Assembly (NCBI GenBank): GCA_001599815.1
Contig: BCIA01000003.1
Location: forward strand, 5,805,598 to 5,869,597
DNA: 64,000 nucleotides
Source of the DNA: Furcasterigmium furcatum
Lineage: Eukaryota; Ascomycota; Sordariomycetes; Glomerellales; Plectosphaerellaceae
Direction: 5' to 3'
The translations under genes and the position numbers were made by a program. The notes under the pieces were generated by a model, which had not been told where the DNA came from, ran no database searches, and was given only the letters and a program-made list of their open reading frames with translations. How positions within the stretch are numbered: position 1 is the first letter of the stretch; every line of letters begins with the position of its first letter. Below, one piece after another: positions 35,063-45,960 of the stretch.

Positions 35063-35413
35063 TTACATGATGGCTAGGGCCACGGCGCCCATAATGGCGG
35101 CCAGGGCCATGTTTCCGGCGCCGAGAACACTCGCGGCGCTGTCGTTGTCAGCCGAGGCCGAGGGCGACTCGGACTCCTCAGCGCCGGTGGGCTCGCTCGA
35201 CTCGGTGCTGCTCGCGACGCTGACCGACGATGAATAACTCGGGATGGCGGTGGAGTTCAAGAGAGTCGCCGTGTGGGTCTCGATCATCTTGAGCTGGATG
35301 GTCTGCGTCAAAGTGACGGTTGAGGTGGTGGTGGACGTCTCGGTTTCGTCGCCATCCTGGGCCAAGGCCAGGAGGGGAAGAGAGAGAACGCTGAACAGGG
35401 TGGAAGGCTTCAT
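35063..35413 (-). CDS. Ser/Thr-rich GPI-anchored wall protein
   Basis: Single-exon gene for 116 residues. A signal peptide (about 1-18, ending LLALA) is followed by a short acidic segment and a Ser/Thr-rich middle that begins TSTTTSTVTLTQT and has at least one N-glycosylation site. The last 25 residues are small and hydrophobic (ALAAIMGAVALAIM), preceded by Ser/Ala/Asp/Asn positions that suit a GPI cleavage site. There is no catalytic domain. Short proteins of this make-up are common fungal cell-surface proteins. The start at 35413 was chosen because longer upstream frames lack a signal peptide. Confidence 0.75.
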   Translation of the reverse strand: MKPSTLFSVLSLPLLALAQDGDETETSTTTSTVTLTQTIQLKMIETHTATLLNSTAIPSYSSSVSVASSTESSEPTGAEESESPSASADNDSAASVLGAGNMALAAIMGAVALAIM

Positions 35414-38069
35414 TGTCTCGGTGATGGTTCGTTTCGGTCGTGGTTGTGTGTTTGTGCTTTCAAAGCTGTACTTCTCAGGGCTGCTGCCGCACTCGCGATG
35501 AGAGCTGGGCGGATCGTCGTGAAGGAGTCCCAGATGAACCCCGAGCTTTGGCAGGTGAGTCCGTCGCTTGTGACGTGGCACGCTCTCCGAAGGCGGATGG
35601 ACGTGGCACTGGCGGATGAGGTTACTGGTATGTAGATGGTAGGATGGCGGTCTGTCGAAGTCCGGTAGGCATCAAGTGGACTTGTGTAAGGGTGGTCGTG
35701 CGACGGAACCAGAGTGAGCGGCAGGTCGAATATCGGGAGAAGTGAAGGGACTGATACTAGCGCGGCGAGTACGTTGTTGAGTCGGTGTTTATGTTTGTTG
35801 ATGATTTGAAGTAGCGCGGTTTCGAATGACTGGATGCACTCGCGAAGGGCTGTGATGTGGACTTTGCCAACGAAGTCCGTGGGTTTGGGTGAAGCAAAAG
35901 ACGCAGGGTCTGTGGTCGTGCGTGACTGAAGGTGGTTGTAAGTAAAAGCGATGGGCGCGTGAGAGATCCGGGTGGGATGCGCGAGATAAAGTGGCCGTGG
36001 GTGGGTTCTGGGGGGGACGGACGGGTGAACCAGGGTCTCTCGAGGGGGGGTTGACAGGAAATGAACCTGTTTATTGGTGTGGGAGGGAGATGGAGGTGTG
36101 GACGTATTGGGTTGGACCTGTCGCATCGCATGGCAACAGGGGCAAACAAAGCCGTTGAACATGACTCTGGGGTTGTCCGACCAGGGCCTCAGGAGATATC
36201 GGACCCCCCCCTGAGTCGCTCGCCCACCCCCTCGGCGCTTGTCCGGTGCACTTGGCCTTCTCACAGGATCACAGAGTTCGAGTCCAATACATGGCGCAAT
36301 GGGCTGCGCGACCAGTAGGTCGTCTTCTTGATGCCTAGGCCCTGAAGGTAGAGGGGCATCCAGTGATCGATCACCTCATCGGTGCGTAGATTGACGATCC
36401 GTCCACCTGGTGACGGGCCTGTGCATGGGGCATTCCCGAGAGTCCAAACATCGTTGAACACCATCGGGCAGAGCGCCTGAAATGGCTGCCCCCCCTGCCA
36501 GTGCTGGCTCTTCGTCGCCACCAACATCATTTTGTCTAGAATGGCCGAGACATGCAACCTCAACGGGGCCCGAGTCATGACAACGGCGCCAGAACCCCGA
36601 ACCCTATTCTCGAAGATTGCGCCGAGTCCGATCTCGTCAATGAAGCCACCTTATTCCCCAGAGACAGCGCCTTTGTTCGTCGGTCGAGGATCGATGCGGT
36701 GCGCTTGGCCGTCGCCATCAATTCGCCAGGGCGCAACATGATAATTTCCCAGCTCTCTGGCCTCGCCATGATTGGCTCTTGGTATCCAGGAGCATCTGGC
36801 CGATCCCTGCAAGGCACCATCGGTTCCTGGAGCTAAGCCCAACCCGTCGGTGTCCAGAGGGACGCGGGTCTGAGCTAAAATTTGCATCGGGCAGCGCCGT
36901 CGCCCTGATCCTCGCTAAAGATCGCTGGTTCCTCGCTCAAATGCGGAGGAGGGGCGCCTGTGAAAGTGCCGGGAGGGGTTTTCTGACAGACAGTAAGAGT
37001 CTAGAGGGAAGGACCTGCAACCGATAATTGCCGAAGTTGTTGAGTTGATCAAAGTTTTTAAAAAGTCTTTGACCAGCCGAACTCTGTTGCTTCTTGTGGA
37101 TGGGTGTTCGTCTGGATCTCCTGCCAACCCTTCCGACGCCCTTGGCCCCCTTTTTCGTCGCATCTCCAGTCGCAGCGTCGGTTTGGCCCGGCCAACTGAA
37201 ACTGCGCGTGCAACAGGTCCAGTGCACTGTGGTCCAACGATCGTGTCGAGCTCGAACGCAGAGCGGCTGTCTGCGCTTGCCCACCTGAAGCTGGCGCGGG
37301 TCGGCAAAAGACGTCCAGCTCACCGATTAATTCCTCTGTGCGACCACCTCCATACATACCTGAGGGAGGGAGTTGCTGATGGTCCGTCTTGAAGCTGTCC
37401 CTGCCTCCGTTACACTGAGTCCTGATGCCCCCCTTCTGCGCTCGGATACTCGACTCGACTCCAGTACACCTGTCGCTGATGGAAATATGCAGACATGCAT
37501 ATGGACCTGGTCTGTGTAGGTAAAGAGATGCCGCAACTACCGCACGCATGATGTACACTGTATGATCGACCGCCATGTTTGACTGCGATTTGAGGTGCAA
37601 TGCGGTGACATGGGTGGTCAGTCTACGGCGCCAGAACCAAGAAAATCCGATATGTCCTCTGAAACCCTGGCAGCTGCTGTCAGTATTCTCGTCAACTTGA
37701 CTTCTTGGGATTTTTCCCTGCCCGTACAAGTTCAGATGTCGATTGGCAGCATGTCGACATTGCCATCCAGGAGAGAGCCCGGGGTCCGTGCATGCCACAT
37801 TTTGGCTTCTGGGCGATCAGACCAATCAAGCGGCGTGAATGGTTCTAACGCGCAAATCGCGGGGCTGTTGCTCCAACCGTAGTACTATCGTGACGTCTTC
37901 ATCAGGGCAAAACAAACAAAACAAATCATCAGGACGCTCTCTGTTTCCTCACGGATCGGCATTACAGCAACGTGCAGCTATTGAGCTCACGAGCTCAATT
38001 TGTGTCTCGCCAACCCGTCATAGCTACAGCAAATCCCGACCCCAACTCGCCCTCAGATCGAGTCGCACC
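35414..38069. other. Large spacer with promoter-like tracts and a possible decayed gene
   Basis: From 35414 to about 36180 the minus strand is C/T-rich and open for 284 codons, which reads like a promoter and leader, not a protein. The minus-strand block at about 36261-36887 looks protein-like but is interrupted (separate entry). A 246-codon minus-strand frame at 37058-37798 is unrecognised. The right end holds the SPC19 promoter and leader. Confidence 0.4.
36261..36887 (-). pseudogene. Possible decayed or unresolved gene
   Basis: On the minus strand one frame reads like natural protein for about 600 bases. The left block reads from FIDEIGLGAIFENRVRGSGA to a HWMPLYLQGLGIKKTTYW end, with codons mostly ending in C or G. 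The same frame upstream (RANHGEARELGNYHVAPWRIDGDGQ) is cut from it by a single TAA near 36650, with no convincing splice pair around it. I recognise no family. It could be a gene broken by a nonsense change, an unresolved intron, or chance. Confidence 0.25.
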
Positions 38070-38591
38070 ATGGCGAGCGCGTCAGCATACGCAGACTGCG
38101 TCGCCTCGCTCTCCCATTCCCTGTCATTCCTCACGTCCTCCGTACAAACCCTCGAGCGAGCCACCGCCGACTTACCTCGACTATCCGCGACCCTGCGCAC
38201 GACTAGACACTTCGAGCTTATCCCCCAACCATCTCTGGCAGCCGCCGAGGCGTCCCTCCGCGACGAGATCGGGCCCTATATCACCCTCCTCCTAGAACGT
38301 GCCGAAACCCAGGTTGAGCGACAGGAGCGGCGTATCGAAACCCTCAAGGCCAGGAGCGAGCTTCTCGCCGGCCGAATGGCGGCGGGCGATTTGAAACCGG
38401 CACCCCACGGCTCCGGCGATCATCCCCATGCAAGACGCGGCAAACGGGGCGAGAGCTTATCTGGCGGACGCAACCTCAGAGCCCGAGCCCTTCGCACGCG
38501 GAGGGAAGGGCTGAAATACAGCGTCGAGAGGCTTGAGCTGGAGCTGGAGCAAAAAGAAAAGGAGCTCCGAAAGCGTCTCGACAAGGTCTAG
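38070..38591 (+). CDS. SPC19: DASH complex subunit Spc19
   Basis: Part of the DASH/Dam1 ring that couples kinetochores to spindle microtubules. One exon of 173 residues. The N-terminal helix begins SAYADCVASLSHSLSFLTSSV, then TATADLPRLS-like and RTTRHFELIPQPSLAAAEASL blocks known in Spc19. The middle is coiled coil (AETQVERQERRIETLKARSEL), and the end is another charged helix (YSVERLELELEQKEKELRKRL). The size fits fungal Spc19. The ATG at 38070 is the first to give the conserved start; an in-frame ATG at 37839 would add an unconserved stretch. Confidence 0.88.
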   Translation: MASASAYADCVASLSHSLSFLTSSVQTLERATADLPRLSATLRTTRHFELIPQPSLAAAEASLRDEIGPYITLLLERAETQVERQERRIETLKARSELLAGRMAAGDLKPAPHGSGDHPHARRGKRGESLSGGRNLRARALRTRREGLKYSVERLELELEQKEKELRKRLDKV

Positions 38592-39358
38592 TACTGCCCA
38601 TCCAGTCGTACTGAAGTATGCGGTCCGTTTCGGATCCCGGATGCGCGCGTGTGCACCCGACATGATTATGGCGAGCCTGCTCGGCCTCGGGCTCAGTGTG
38701 CCGCGACCTGACATGGCGCGCATCTCGCCGGAATGATTTCCAGGAGTCCCGACAGCGATCAAGAAGAGGTGAGGCATGCTCGGATTCCCCCACAAGCTGC
38801 TGGGTGGCGCTGACCAGATAGAACGTCAGAGAGCCTTTCCAAGGAGCCCGGCAGACCCCCCTCGTCGGCCGCACTTTCTCTCTCCCGGGGGTCATAGGAA
38901 CAGCCGAGTGTTGGTGATGCACCAGTCAAGGAGGGAGCCATCAGAAATTGACGCCCAGCGGTTGATAGGGAAGGGCATGGGTTCATAATGCCTCGCCGGA
39001 TGAGTTGAGGACGATGTCGGCGCCAAGTCATCATTGTCCGCTCCATAGCAAAGTCAGGCCATCACGTCGATATTTGCACTCCGATGAGCTGGACGGCCAA
39101 GCAGGAGAAAGAATTACCAAGAGAAAGAAGAGCATGATATAGACAGGCGAGAAGTTTCCTATCTTCCCCGTGGCTGCAGAGTCACTATTTGTGGACTCCC
39201 AGCCGCGTATTTCCCGCGTCACTGCCGTGAACTTGAATATACTCCAGCCCAAACACAGAAACGAAATTGCGAGCCCATGCAGCTCGACATGAAGCACCTG
39301 CCAAAAGGACAGAGTGCTATTCCCCATTCCCGCTCACCTCGCACGTTCAGGTCGTTAC
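38592..39358. other. Spacer between convergent SPC19 and SHO1
   Basis: 3' flanks of both genes. A minus-strand open frame at 39031-39327 (98 codons) has two hydrophobic stretches but no conserved sequence or promoter, and I do not call it a gene. Confidence 0.45.
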
Positions 39359-40372
39359 TCATAACAGAATCAGGTAGTTGCTGGGCGCGATGCCGGTCTC
39401 GCCAGTCTCCTTGCGGGCCTGCCACCACCTGCCGCTCACGTCGCTGACTTCGAGGATCTCATGCTTGCTGAAGGAGATCTCGTTGTGGTCGTCGGGGTTG
39501 GCCTCGTAGCTGTAAATAGCCTTGGCGCGGTAAGGGTACTCGGTCGGCGGCACGACCTCCTGATCCTGGCCGGGAGGCTTGGACACAGGGGGGGCCACGT
39601 TCAGGTTTGGGGGGCCTGACGAGTTGCGCGCTTGGGGGACCTGGGAAATGCCACCGACGGGAGAGGGGTTTTCGAAGCCGTTCAGCTGCGCCGACGTGTA
39701 CATCTGGGGTGGCTGAACCGACGTCGATGTCTCGGGGCGGCCTCCGCCGTAGTTCATGGTGTGTCTCGCCCCGGACGACTCCTTCTGCAAAGCAAACGAG
39801 TCCACGTATGCGCGGGGTCCGGAGGATGGGGCAGCACCGAAATAGATGATCCATACACACTGCGCACGAATATATCAGTTGCAACGTTCCTGGCTCGTGG
39901 GACCCGGGAGATAGGCTTACCATGACAATGGCAAGAAGAATGAGGCCGGCAGCGGTCGCCTGCCAGGCCGCGCTGGGCACGAAGACGGTGGTGTGGATGG
40001 CGACGGAGAGAATCGCGAGAGACACAGCCTGGTATGCAGTTGCCGCTACATGGTAGGTCTGGATGGTGTCGGAGGCGACGATGAAGAAGACCGCGCCGAT
40101 GATCAAGAGGTTGAGGACGATAGCCCACCAAGCCAGCGTTGGGAAGTGGTTATTTCCGACAGGCCCTTGAGCCCTCGCAGCGATGGATGCGATGAACGTG
40201 AGAAACCAAGCGGCCTACGGGAGTGGCTGGTCAGCATGGTACAGATCAGGGTAGACAGGGTGTTGGAGAGACGAACGATGGCGATCGAAATGGTGGCCAA
40301 GGCGAAAGGGTCGCCGAGCACGTTGCCCACGTGGATGCCCCTTCGCCCATACTGGCCTCGCGAGTGTTCCAT
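39359..40372 (-). CDS. SHO1: High-osmolarity signalling membrane protein Sho1
   Basis: Plasma-membrane osmosensor and adaptor that recruits the Pbs2 MAPKK of the HOG pathway and also serves filamentous growth signalling. Three exons on the minus strand (40277-40372, 39921-40214, 39359-39859) join in phase to give 296 residues. The N-terminus reads [17 protein letters not shown]. Four membrane segments follow within about the first 145 residues, including [21 protein letters not shown] flexible Pro/Asn/Gly-rich cytoplasmic stretch leads to a C-terminal SH3 domain (about 238-296) with [40 protein letters not shown]. All exons fit the family. Confidence 0.94.
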
Positions 40373-42324
40373 TTTCCGCAGTGATGGTGAATGCAGGGAG
40401 CCGTACGATGGCATAAGGAAATCAGCCGCGTCGACTCGCGCGATGTATTAGTACGTCGCTGGGAAGCCGATGAAGGTCCCGAGATCCGACCTCAATGGCG
40501 GCTTGGGAGGCGGGAATGATTTCGAAAGGGTTCTCGATGGGCGACCTATTCCTTCCGTGTCATCCGCTGACAAGACGCAGCTGGGTCGGGCGTCAATTTG
40601 ATGCGCCCTGGTGCGCGATGGATCCGAAGAGTCGCTGCGCTCCGGGGTTCAGCTCGGACGCGGAGACGTAGCGGTATACCGGGTGCGAAGGGTCGAGCAG
40701 CGGCACGAGGCGTGAAGAAGAACAGGCGGCGTAGAGGAAGAGTCGTGTGGAAGGCGGTTGGTGCGAAGAGCCTTGCCGGGGTTGGTGGTGAGACGGAGAG
40801 GCTGGTGGTCAAAGGGACCGGGAAGGAGAAAAGAAGAATCGAAGGCGGACAAGTCGGAAGAGCGACGACAGCAACAGCGCGGATCGCAAATCACTGGAAA
40901 GAATTGAAGAGTTGTCGCTGCCCTGGAGTCGAGTCGACGTGGATCCCGTTCAAAGAAAGTCTGTTGGTCGGGGATGAATGATTGAAGGAGGGAGGAGGTG
41001 GATGGGCGCTGAAGGCTGCGCAGGGTTTGGTCGTGGACGGATTGATTGGAAGTGAACAATTCAGGGGAGGCAGTGCAGCAGGATACCGCGTGCGCGGGGC
41101 GGGCGGAAGCACTAGGGGGTTGGATGGGTTGTAGGATGCGCCTGGAATGCACCCGCCGTTGGTACGTAAGCTCCCTGGGGTGTTTCATGTGGCCACACTA
41201 TTTACGCAGCGGGGCGTGGTCTACTATCGCGATTATTCAGTAATGCATTCGTCTTCTCGGTCATGCGCCGGGCAGTGCCAGAGCACCTCCGTCAGCTCAG
41301 CTCAGCTCAGCTGGGCAGTGCTGCCATGATGGAGGATGAAGATGGCTCACATGCGATGCAATCGCCAAGCCCCACGGACCAGCAGTTGTGTCCGTCAGGA
41401 CCTAGTTGCTGACATGGAAAGTTTGACATGGCTCCCGTCGGCAGCGCTGAGGGCGACCCCACTCTAAGCATCTATCCAGCTGAATGAACATATTTTTTGA
41501 CGCCAGAGGCATTCCCAGCCTCCGCCTCGCTCGCGTGCACGCAGCCATCCATCGACGTGGCCATGGTCTCGGCTTCGGAGGTCCGAAAAGCAAAGCCACG
41601 ACCAACCGCAAACCGCTCCTTCAAAAGAGCCCGCATCGCCGAAAGACATCACGCTGACGCCGGCGTCGGCAACGGGGAACTGGAGGTCGCAGCCAGCAGA
41701 TCAGAGAAGCCACAAGCCCTCGCCGCACCCTCATTGACGCAGCCGCGGCTACCCCAGATCCAACCGATCCGAGACAAACTGAACCGGACGATTCAGTGCC
41801 GGAAGTCCACGCGCCCGAGAGCGCGCAGTGGTGCAGTTGGCGGGGAACTTGGGAGATATCGGTGCCCTCGATGAATGCTCTGGACACTGCAGGCAATTCA
41901 GCCGTTCGTTCGACAGTCTGTGATGAGCATTTCGAGCACCAGGGTGCTCCGTGGCGTGAGCAATGCGACGAAAACCGCTGAGAGAAATTGACCTCGTTAT
42001 TGATGAGAAGGCCATGGACATCACCTGCCAACTCGGTCAATCCGACCGCAAGCAGTTTTCTGGCCGATTGAAGAGCCTGGAGAAACCCAATCTATCTGTG
42101 GCGAGTCGTGTTGATCTTCGATGTCCTAAGGAGGAAGAGGAGCCTCTACGGCAAACTCTCGAGCATTGAGGCATACTGTCCAAACTCCCGTTGAATGTCT
42201 CGGACGCTCATGAAGATCCTGTCCCGACGCCAGGACAAGACACTTGCGGGGGCGCTGATGCAGTTTCTCCTCGCTTCGATGTAGCCTCTGATCCTCGCGG
42301 AGATCATTTGACACTCCTCTCAAC
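40373..42324. other. Large spacer upstream of SHO1
   Basis: The part next to SHO1 (to about 41100) is its promoter and leader. A pentanucleotide repeat lies at 41293-41312. On the plus strand 41497-42169 has protein-like stretches in three frames, such as AVVQLAGNLGDIGALDECSG and KAMDITCQLGQSDRKQFSG. They do not join into one phase-consistent gene that I can defend. Confidence 0.4.
41293..41312. repeat. Pentanucleotide microsatellite (CAGCT)4
   Basis: Four exact tandem copies of CAGCT. The adjoining bases extend the AGCT palindromic character. It lies between genes. Confidence 0.85.
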
Positions 42325-43812
42325 TTACAGCCCCAGAATCTCATTTGCCAACCTCCTGACCTCTCGCTGCCCTGGCGTGAGGCCCTCCTCGTCATCGCGG
42401 AACCGGCTCAACCCCAATGCCTGCAAACCGCCCTCGCTCAAGATGTTCTCCCGCTTCGCCCCGCAGTCTTCGTGCTGGTATTCCCGCTCCCACTCGCGAT
42501 GCGACCTGGTGAAGTCCTCCGGAACGTCGCCCGCCTCGAACGACGCTCGGGTGGACAGCAGCGATTTGATGTTGTATGGCGTCAAAGGGTTGCACGCGTT
42601 GTACGAGACGCTCGAGTCGAGCTTTCCGAGGTGCATCTCATCCACCCCGTGGACCAGGTCGCAGTGCCAGAAGACATAATCTCCTGGCTTGACTGGCGGG
42701 ATACCGATGATGGCCTTGTCGATGTCTAGGTGGGGGTGGCCCTCCTTGGTCGGGAAGAACTGAGTCTTGCCGGGTGTTGAGCCCGGAAACGTGGGCATGC
42801 TGTCGTTGAACTCGCCGCTCTCGAAGAGCGGGCGGAGCATGATGTACGCCATGGAGAGCTTCAAGTTCGGCAGCAGTCGCAGCGTTCCCTCGCCCGTGCC
42901 GGTGTGGGAGAGGGACAGCCAGCCCTGCAGGCTCCGCCAAAGTGAGCACGAGATACCGCCGATCTGGTAGAGGTCGCTGACTGCCTCGACGCGGTGGTCT
43001 GCTTCCCAACCGTCCCAGTCCTGCCAGTTGCCTTCGAAGATCTTGCTGTAGTTCTTCCTGTTCTCTTCGTCTTCCCAGCGCTCGATAGCGCCGCTGTCAA
43101 GATGTGGCGGCAAGGGGAACTGGCCCGGCTCCATCGTTGGGTATCGAATCCTGATACGATCTGGGTACACGACCTGACTGTCGAAGTCAATGGGGACAGA
43201 GGGATCGGAGACGTGCCAGAGCCTCGACACGCTGCGCATAGCCTCAAGAATACGGGGATGTGACCTCATCTCCATCTGTGCCTTGGTCCAGAAGACGTTC
43301 CAGGCCGCTGGTCGCTTGACAGGGTGGCCACCCACGCCGGGGTGCTTTGCGACATAGTCCTTGAGCGAGCTCTCCCAGGCCGTAGCCTGCTCTTCTGGAA
43401 CTACCCCACGCAAAATCACGCAGCCGCGTTCACGAACAGTGTCGGCCAAGCCAGGGGGCAGGAGACCTCCTTCATCCAGTGTTAGAGGCTCTCTCAACTA
43501 AAAAAAAAAAGGGGGGACGGCCAATGCTCACCATTCTCTTGGATGACAGAGAAGTCAATTTCAGGTACCAGCGAGCTACCATGCCGCTCAATGCGCTGTA
43601 TCTCGAGCTCCAGAAGCTTCACGAGCCTCTTGTAGGACTCAATCACTCGCTGCTTGTGCTCTGGCTTGACAAGTTGCTTTTTCAGGACAGCAAACCTCTT
43701 GTCCAGTAGCGGGGAACTACTTCAGGCAAAAGTTAGCTCCTACTCTTTTTTAACACGACAGGAGCCGGAGAGGAACAAGCCTTTCCTGCTGAAGCAGCTG
43801 TTCTGTGGTCAT
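42325..43812 (-). CDS. DUF1479 protein, putative 2-oxoglutarate/Fe(II) oxygenase (YbiU/Gab-like)
   Basis: DUF1479 proteins have a cupin-type oxygenase fold; the substrate is unknown. Well-supported exons on the minus strand are 42325-43469 and 43532-43719 (or 43716). The intron between them has a GTGAGC donor, a CTCTAAC branch and a GAAG acceptor, giving the conserved join EIDFSVIQENGGLLPPG. A tentative first exon is 43760-43812 with a weak donor. Total about 461 residues. Likely metal ligands are in PPHLDSG and in FWHCDLVHGVDE. A conserved Arg-rich block (YPDRIRIRYPTMEPGQ) and GISCSLWRSLQGWLSL are family features. It heads a possible catabolic cluster with the next three genes. Confidence 0.85.
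43500..43516. repeat. A11-G6 homopolymer pair inside an intron
   Basis: Eleven A then six G lie within the second intron of the DUF1479 gene. On the coding strand this is C6-T11, a long pyrimidine tract before the branch point. Prone to length error in sequencing. Confidence 0.9.
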
Positions 43813-44193
43813 GATGGCGTGGGAGCAAATGTCAAATGGATTGGATGCGATGTTTGGCTCATGTGAAATCGACCCCCCGTCAACAACCGACTATTAAGCA
43901 AGTTAGGCTACTCTTTATCTATGAAATTCGAGCCTCGATCGAACTAACATTGACCTCCGCTATCAGCAGGATTGACAACGAGGGGCACAGGGTGAGGTGG
44001 GCTCAGGGTACCCATGGTCAGAAGGGGGCGAACACATCTCCTGATTACCCGAATCTCGCGATCGCTTATTTCAACGCGAGATTCGGAAAACCTATCTGAA
44101 TCGACCAGCGATGGAACCGGACCAGGGCGGCCCGCCGGATAGCTATGCCACGGAGGGTACTACCGAATCAGTTCAGCTCAGCTCCCTCCCTAC
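43813..44193. promoter_or_regulatory. Promoter of the DUF1479 gene
   Basis: The spacer between the DUF1479 start and the 3' end of the Zn2Cys6 gene, both on the minus strand. It carries the perfect inverted repeat described separately. Confidence 0.55.
44049..44086. promoter_or_regulatory. Perfect 12-bp inverted repeat, possible operator
   Basis: CCGAATCTCGCG at 44049-44060 and its exact reverse complement CGCGAGATTCGG at 44075-44086, with a 14-base loop. The centre lies about 255 bp upstream of the DUF1479 start. The arms begin and end in CCG/CGG, the triplets bound by Zn2Cys6 regulators, one of which is encoded next door. It could also fold as a terminator-like hairpin for the regulator's transcript. 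Confidence 0.6.
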
Positions 44194-45960
44194 CTATTTC
44201 AGCACGAATTTGGCAATGTCACCCCTGCGAACCAGCTCGGCATACTCTATCCGCCGCTCACCCAACCCCTCTTCCCGAAAGGCAACGCGGAGAGCATCAA
44301 GCGCCCGTCGGAAATTCTCCCCCTGACGGGCCAAGGCCTCGAAACGCTGGATAATCCAGCTTCGGTGGATGATATCATCAGACTCCAGGGCAGCCACGAA
44401 TAGTTGCCAGGCAAACCGCTGCATCCCATCGTCCCCGTCGTCCTGGTGGGCCTTGGATGCGAGGGCCATGACCTCCCGTAGCGACGCGCGCTGCTCGTCC
44501 CCGAGGGGATCGGATCCCCGGACAAATCGGAGATAGTAGAGAACAACGCCGTGATAGAAGGAACAGATGAACCGGGTGTTGACAACAAACCTCTTCTGGC
44601 TCGGTGATTCCATCTCTGACACTTGGAGCAAGCTGGCCGTCCGAAGCAGCCCATGATACCTGGTGGCTACATCTCGGATGGCACTACCGAGGTCTTCAGG
44701 GAACGAAGCGGGCGGTTGATCTCCGGGGCTGGTGCTCTCCCGAAACTCTGGATCTCGTCTCTCGTCCAAGATGCTGAGCAGAAATCGCAGCTGTCCCACT
44801 TCCGTCTGCAACCCCAGGATCTGGCTGTTCTGTAGGTCCTCCACCAGCTGGTCCTGGGGATATGACGCACCCCAAAGGTAGCTGTTCGCTAGATCCGAGC
44901 GCCTCTGAAGGGACCGAAAGACCTTCAGCCGCGACAGAGGAGTCAAATCATCATGCCTATCGTGAAAAGACTCCCCCAGAAGCCTGCAAAAGGCCCCTCC
45001 GAACCCGTTCACGGCGGCACCGCCATCAACATGGGCAATCCAAACCATCAGTTGGCACGTCAGCGAGAGGACGGTGCTTTCCTGGCGATGTTGGCCATCA
45101 CCCACCGGCGGAGATAGAGCGAGCGCCTCTCTCATGCTGCCCAGCCGCCCATGGTGAAGCGCGGCTGCTCCGCGAAGGTGGGTGCTGAAGCCGATCCCGC
45201 TGCCGTCGCCAAACTTTTGCTCGTAAGATATCAGGAGCCAAAGAGTGGCAAGGATGCAGTTGAGATCGGAATTCCGAGCGTCGTCCTGCAGGGCGAGGTT
45301 CAGTAGCCGCAAAGCTTCAGTGCAGTGCTCGACGGCGAGACACTCGCGACTCCGGGCCTCTTCCGGCGGCAGAGTTTCTCGCTCACAGAACCTCCTGCCG
45401 GCTAATGCACAGACTGAGTGCATGACCATGGGGTCTTTCCGTGCCAGCACCCAGACAATAGCCGGTCCGCTGTACTCCGGTGCCTTGCTGTCGACGGCAG
45501 AGGGCATGACGAAACGGAAGTACTGGAGGGGGGCATCGTCGAGCGGAGATAGGATGCTCGCGGATTCCGTTCTTGTGTCTTCAAGGACCCGGCCAGAGCA
45601 GCCGGGGGTCGAGATCGAGGTCGAGGGCGGCTCGACTCTTTGGGGGGTGGCGCTCAGTTCGCGAGAAGCTGAGCGCGCCAATTCCGGTCTTGATTCCGTG
45701 CCGCCGGAAGTCGAGGGCCTCCCATGGCCAGCACTGCTAGGGCGGGGCTCATCTCCCTCGGTGTCATCCTGTCTGCGTCGGGTATACTTCTTGCGGGGGC
45801 GTGGTTGATAGTCGCAGGAGTAGTTTAAGCGGACGCATCTTCGGCAGAGCGGCTGCTCCTCGTCACACTTGACCTTGTTCTCTCGGCATTTTCGACACCC
45901 TGTGCGCGAACGGCGGAGCTTCTGGCTGGAATTCGATGCGTGCGGCGGCGGGGACTCCAT
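44194..45960 (-). CDS. Zn2Cys6 transcription factor
   Basis: Fungal binuclear-zinc-cluster regulator, 588 residues in one exon. Residues 22-49 hold the six cysteines with spacing C-x2-C-x6-C-x6-C-x2-C-x6-C (starting GCRKCRENKVKC). A basic linker (PRPRKKYTRRRQ) and a Ser/Pro/Arg-rich stretch to about 120 follow. The rest is a helical C-terminal region of the fungal-specific regulator type, with an acidic patch and several Trp. It reads away from the alpha/beta hydrolase gene and shares a 442-bp divergent promoter with it. Local regulators of this kind often control the genes beside them. Confidence 0.93.
   Translation of the reverse strand: MESPPPHASNSSQKLRRSRTGCRKCRENKVKCDEEQPLCRRCVRLNYSCDYQPRPRKKYTRRRQDDTEGDEPRPSSAGHGRPSTSGGTESRPELARSASRELSATPQRVEPPSTSISTPGCSGRVLEDTRTESASILSPLDDAPLQYFRFVMPSAVDSKAPEYSGPAIVWVLARKDPMVMHSVCALAGRRFCERETLPPEEARSRECLAVEHCTEALRLLNLALQDDARNSDLNCILATLWLLISYEQKFGDGSGIGFSTHLRGAAALHHGRLGSMREALALSPPVGDGQHRQESTVLSLTCQLMVWIAHVDGGAAVNGFGGAFCRLLGESFHDRHDDLTPLSRLKVFRSLQRRSDLANSYLWGASYPQDQLVEDLQNSQILGLQTEVGQLRFLLSILDERRDPEFRESTSPGDQPPASFPEDLGSAIRDVATRYHGLLRTASLLQVSEMESPSQKRFVVNTRFICSFYHGVVLYYLRFVRGSDPLGDEQRASLREVMALASKAHQDDGDDGMQRFAWQLFVAALESDDIIHRSWIIQRFEALARQGENFRRALDALRVAFREEGLGERRIEYAELVRRGDIAKFVLK

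Noticed and set aside
35410..36264. 284-codon open frame on the minus strand upstream of the GPI-type gene
   Set aside because: Its composition is low-complexity Pro/Ser/Thr/His, as expected from a C/T-rich promoter and leader. There is no domain or signal peptide, and it merges into the leader of a better-supported gene.
36264..36300. GTTCGAGTCC resembling a tRNA B box
   Set aside because: No A box at the right distance and no cloverleaf could be drawn around it.
37058..37798. 246-codon open frame on the minus strand
   Set aside because: Rich in Arg, Cys and Gly with no recognisable block and no promoter or splice context. GC-rich DNA gives such frames by chance.
39031..39327. 98-codon minus-strand frame with two hydrophobic stretches
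   Set aside because: Lies in the 3' flank of SHO1, has no conserved sequence and no promoter of its own.
41497..42169. Protein-like fragments in three plus-strand frames
   Set aside because: No pair of splice sites joined them in phase into one product, and none matched a family.
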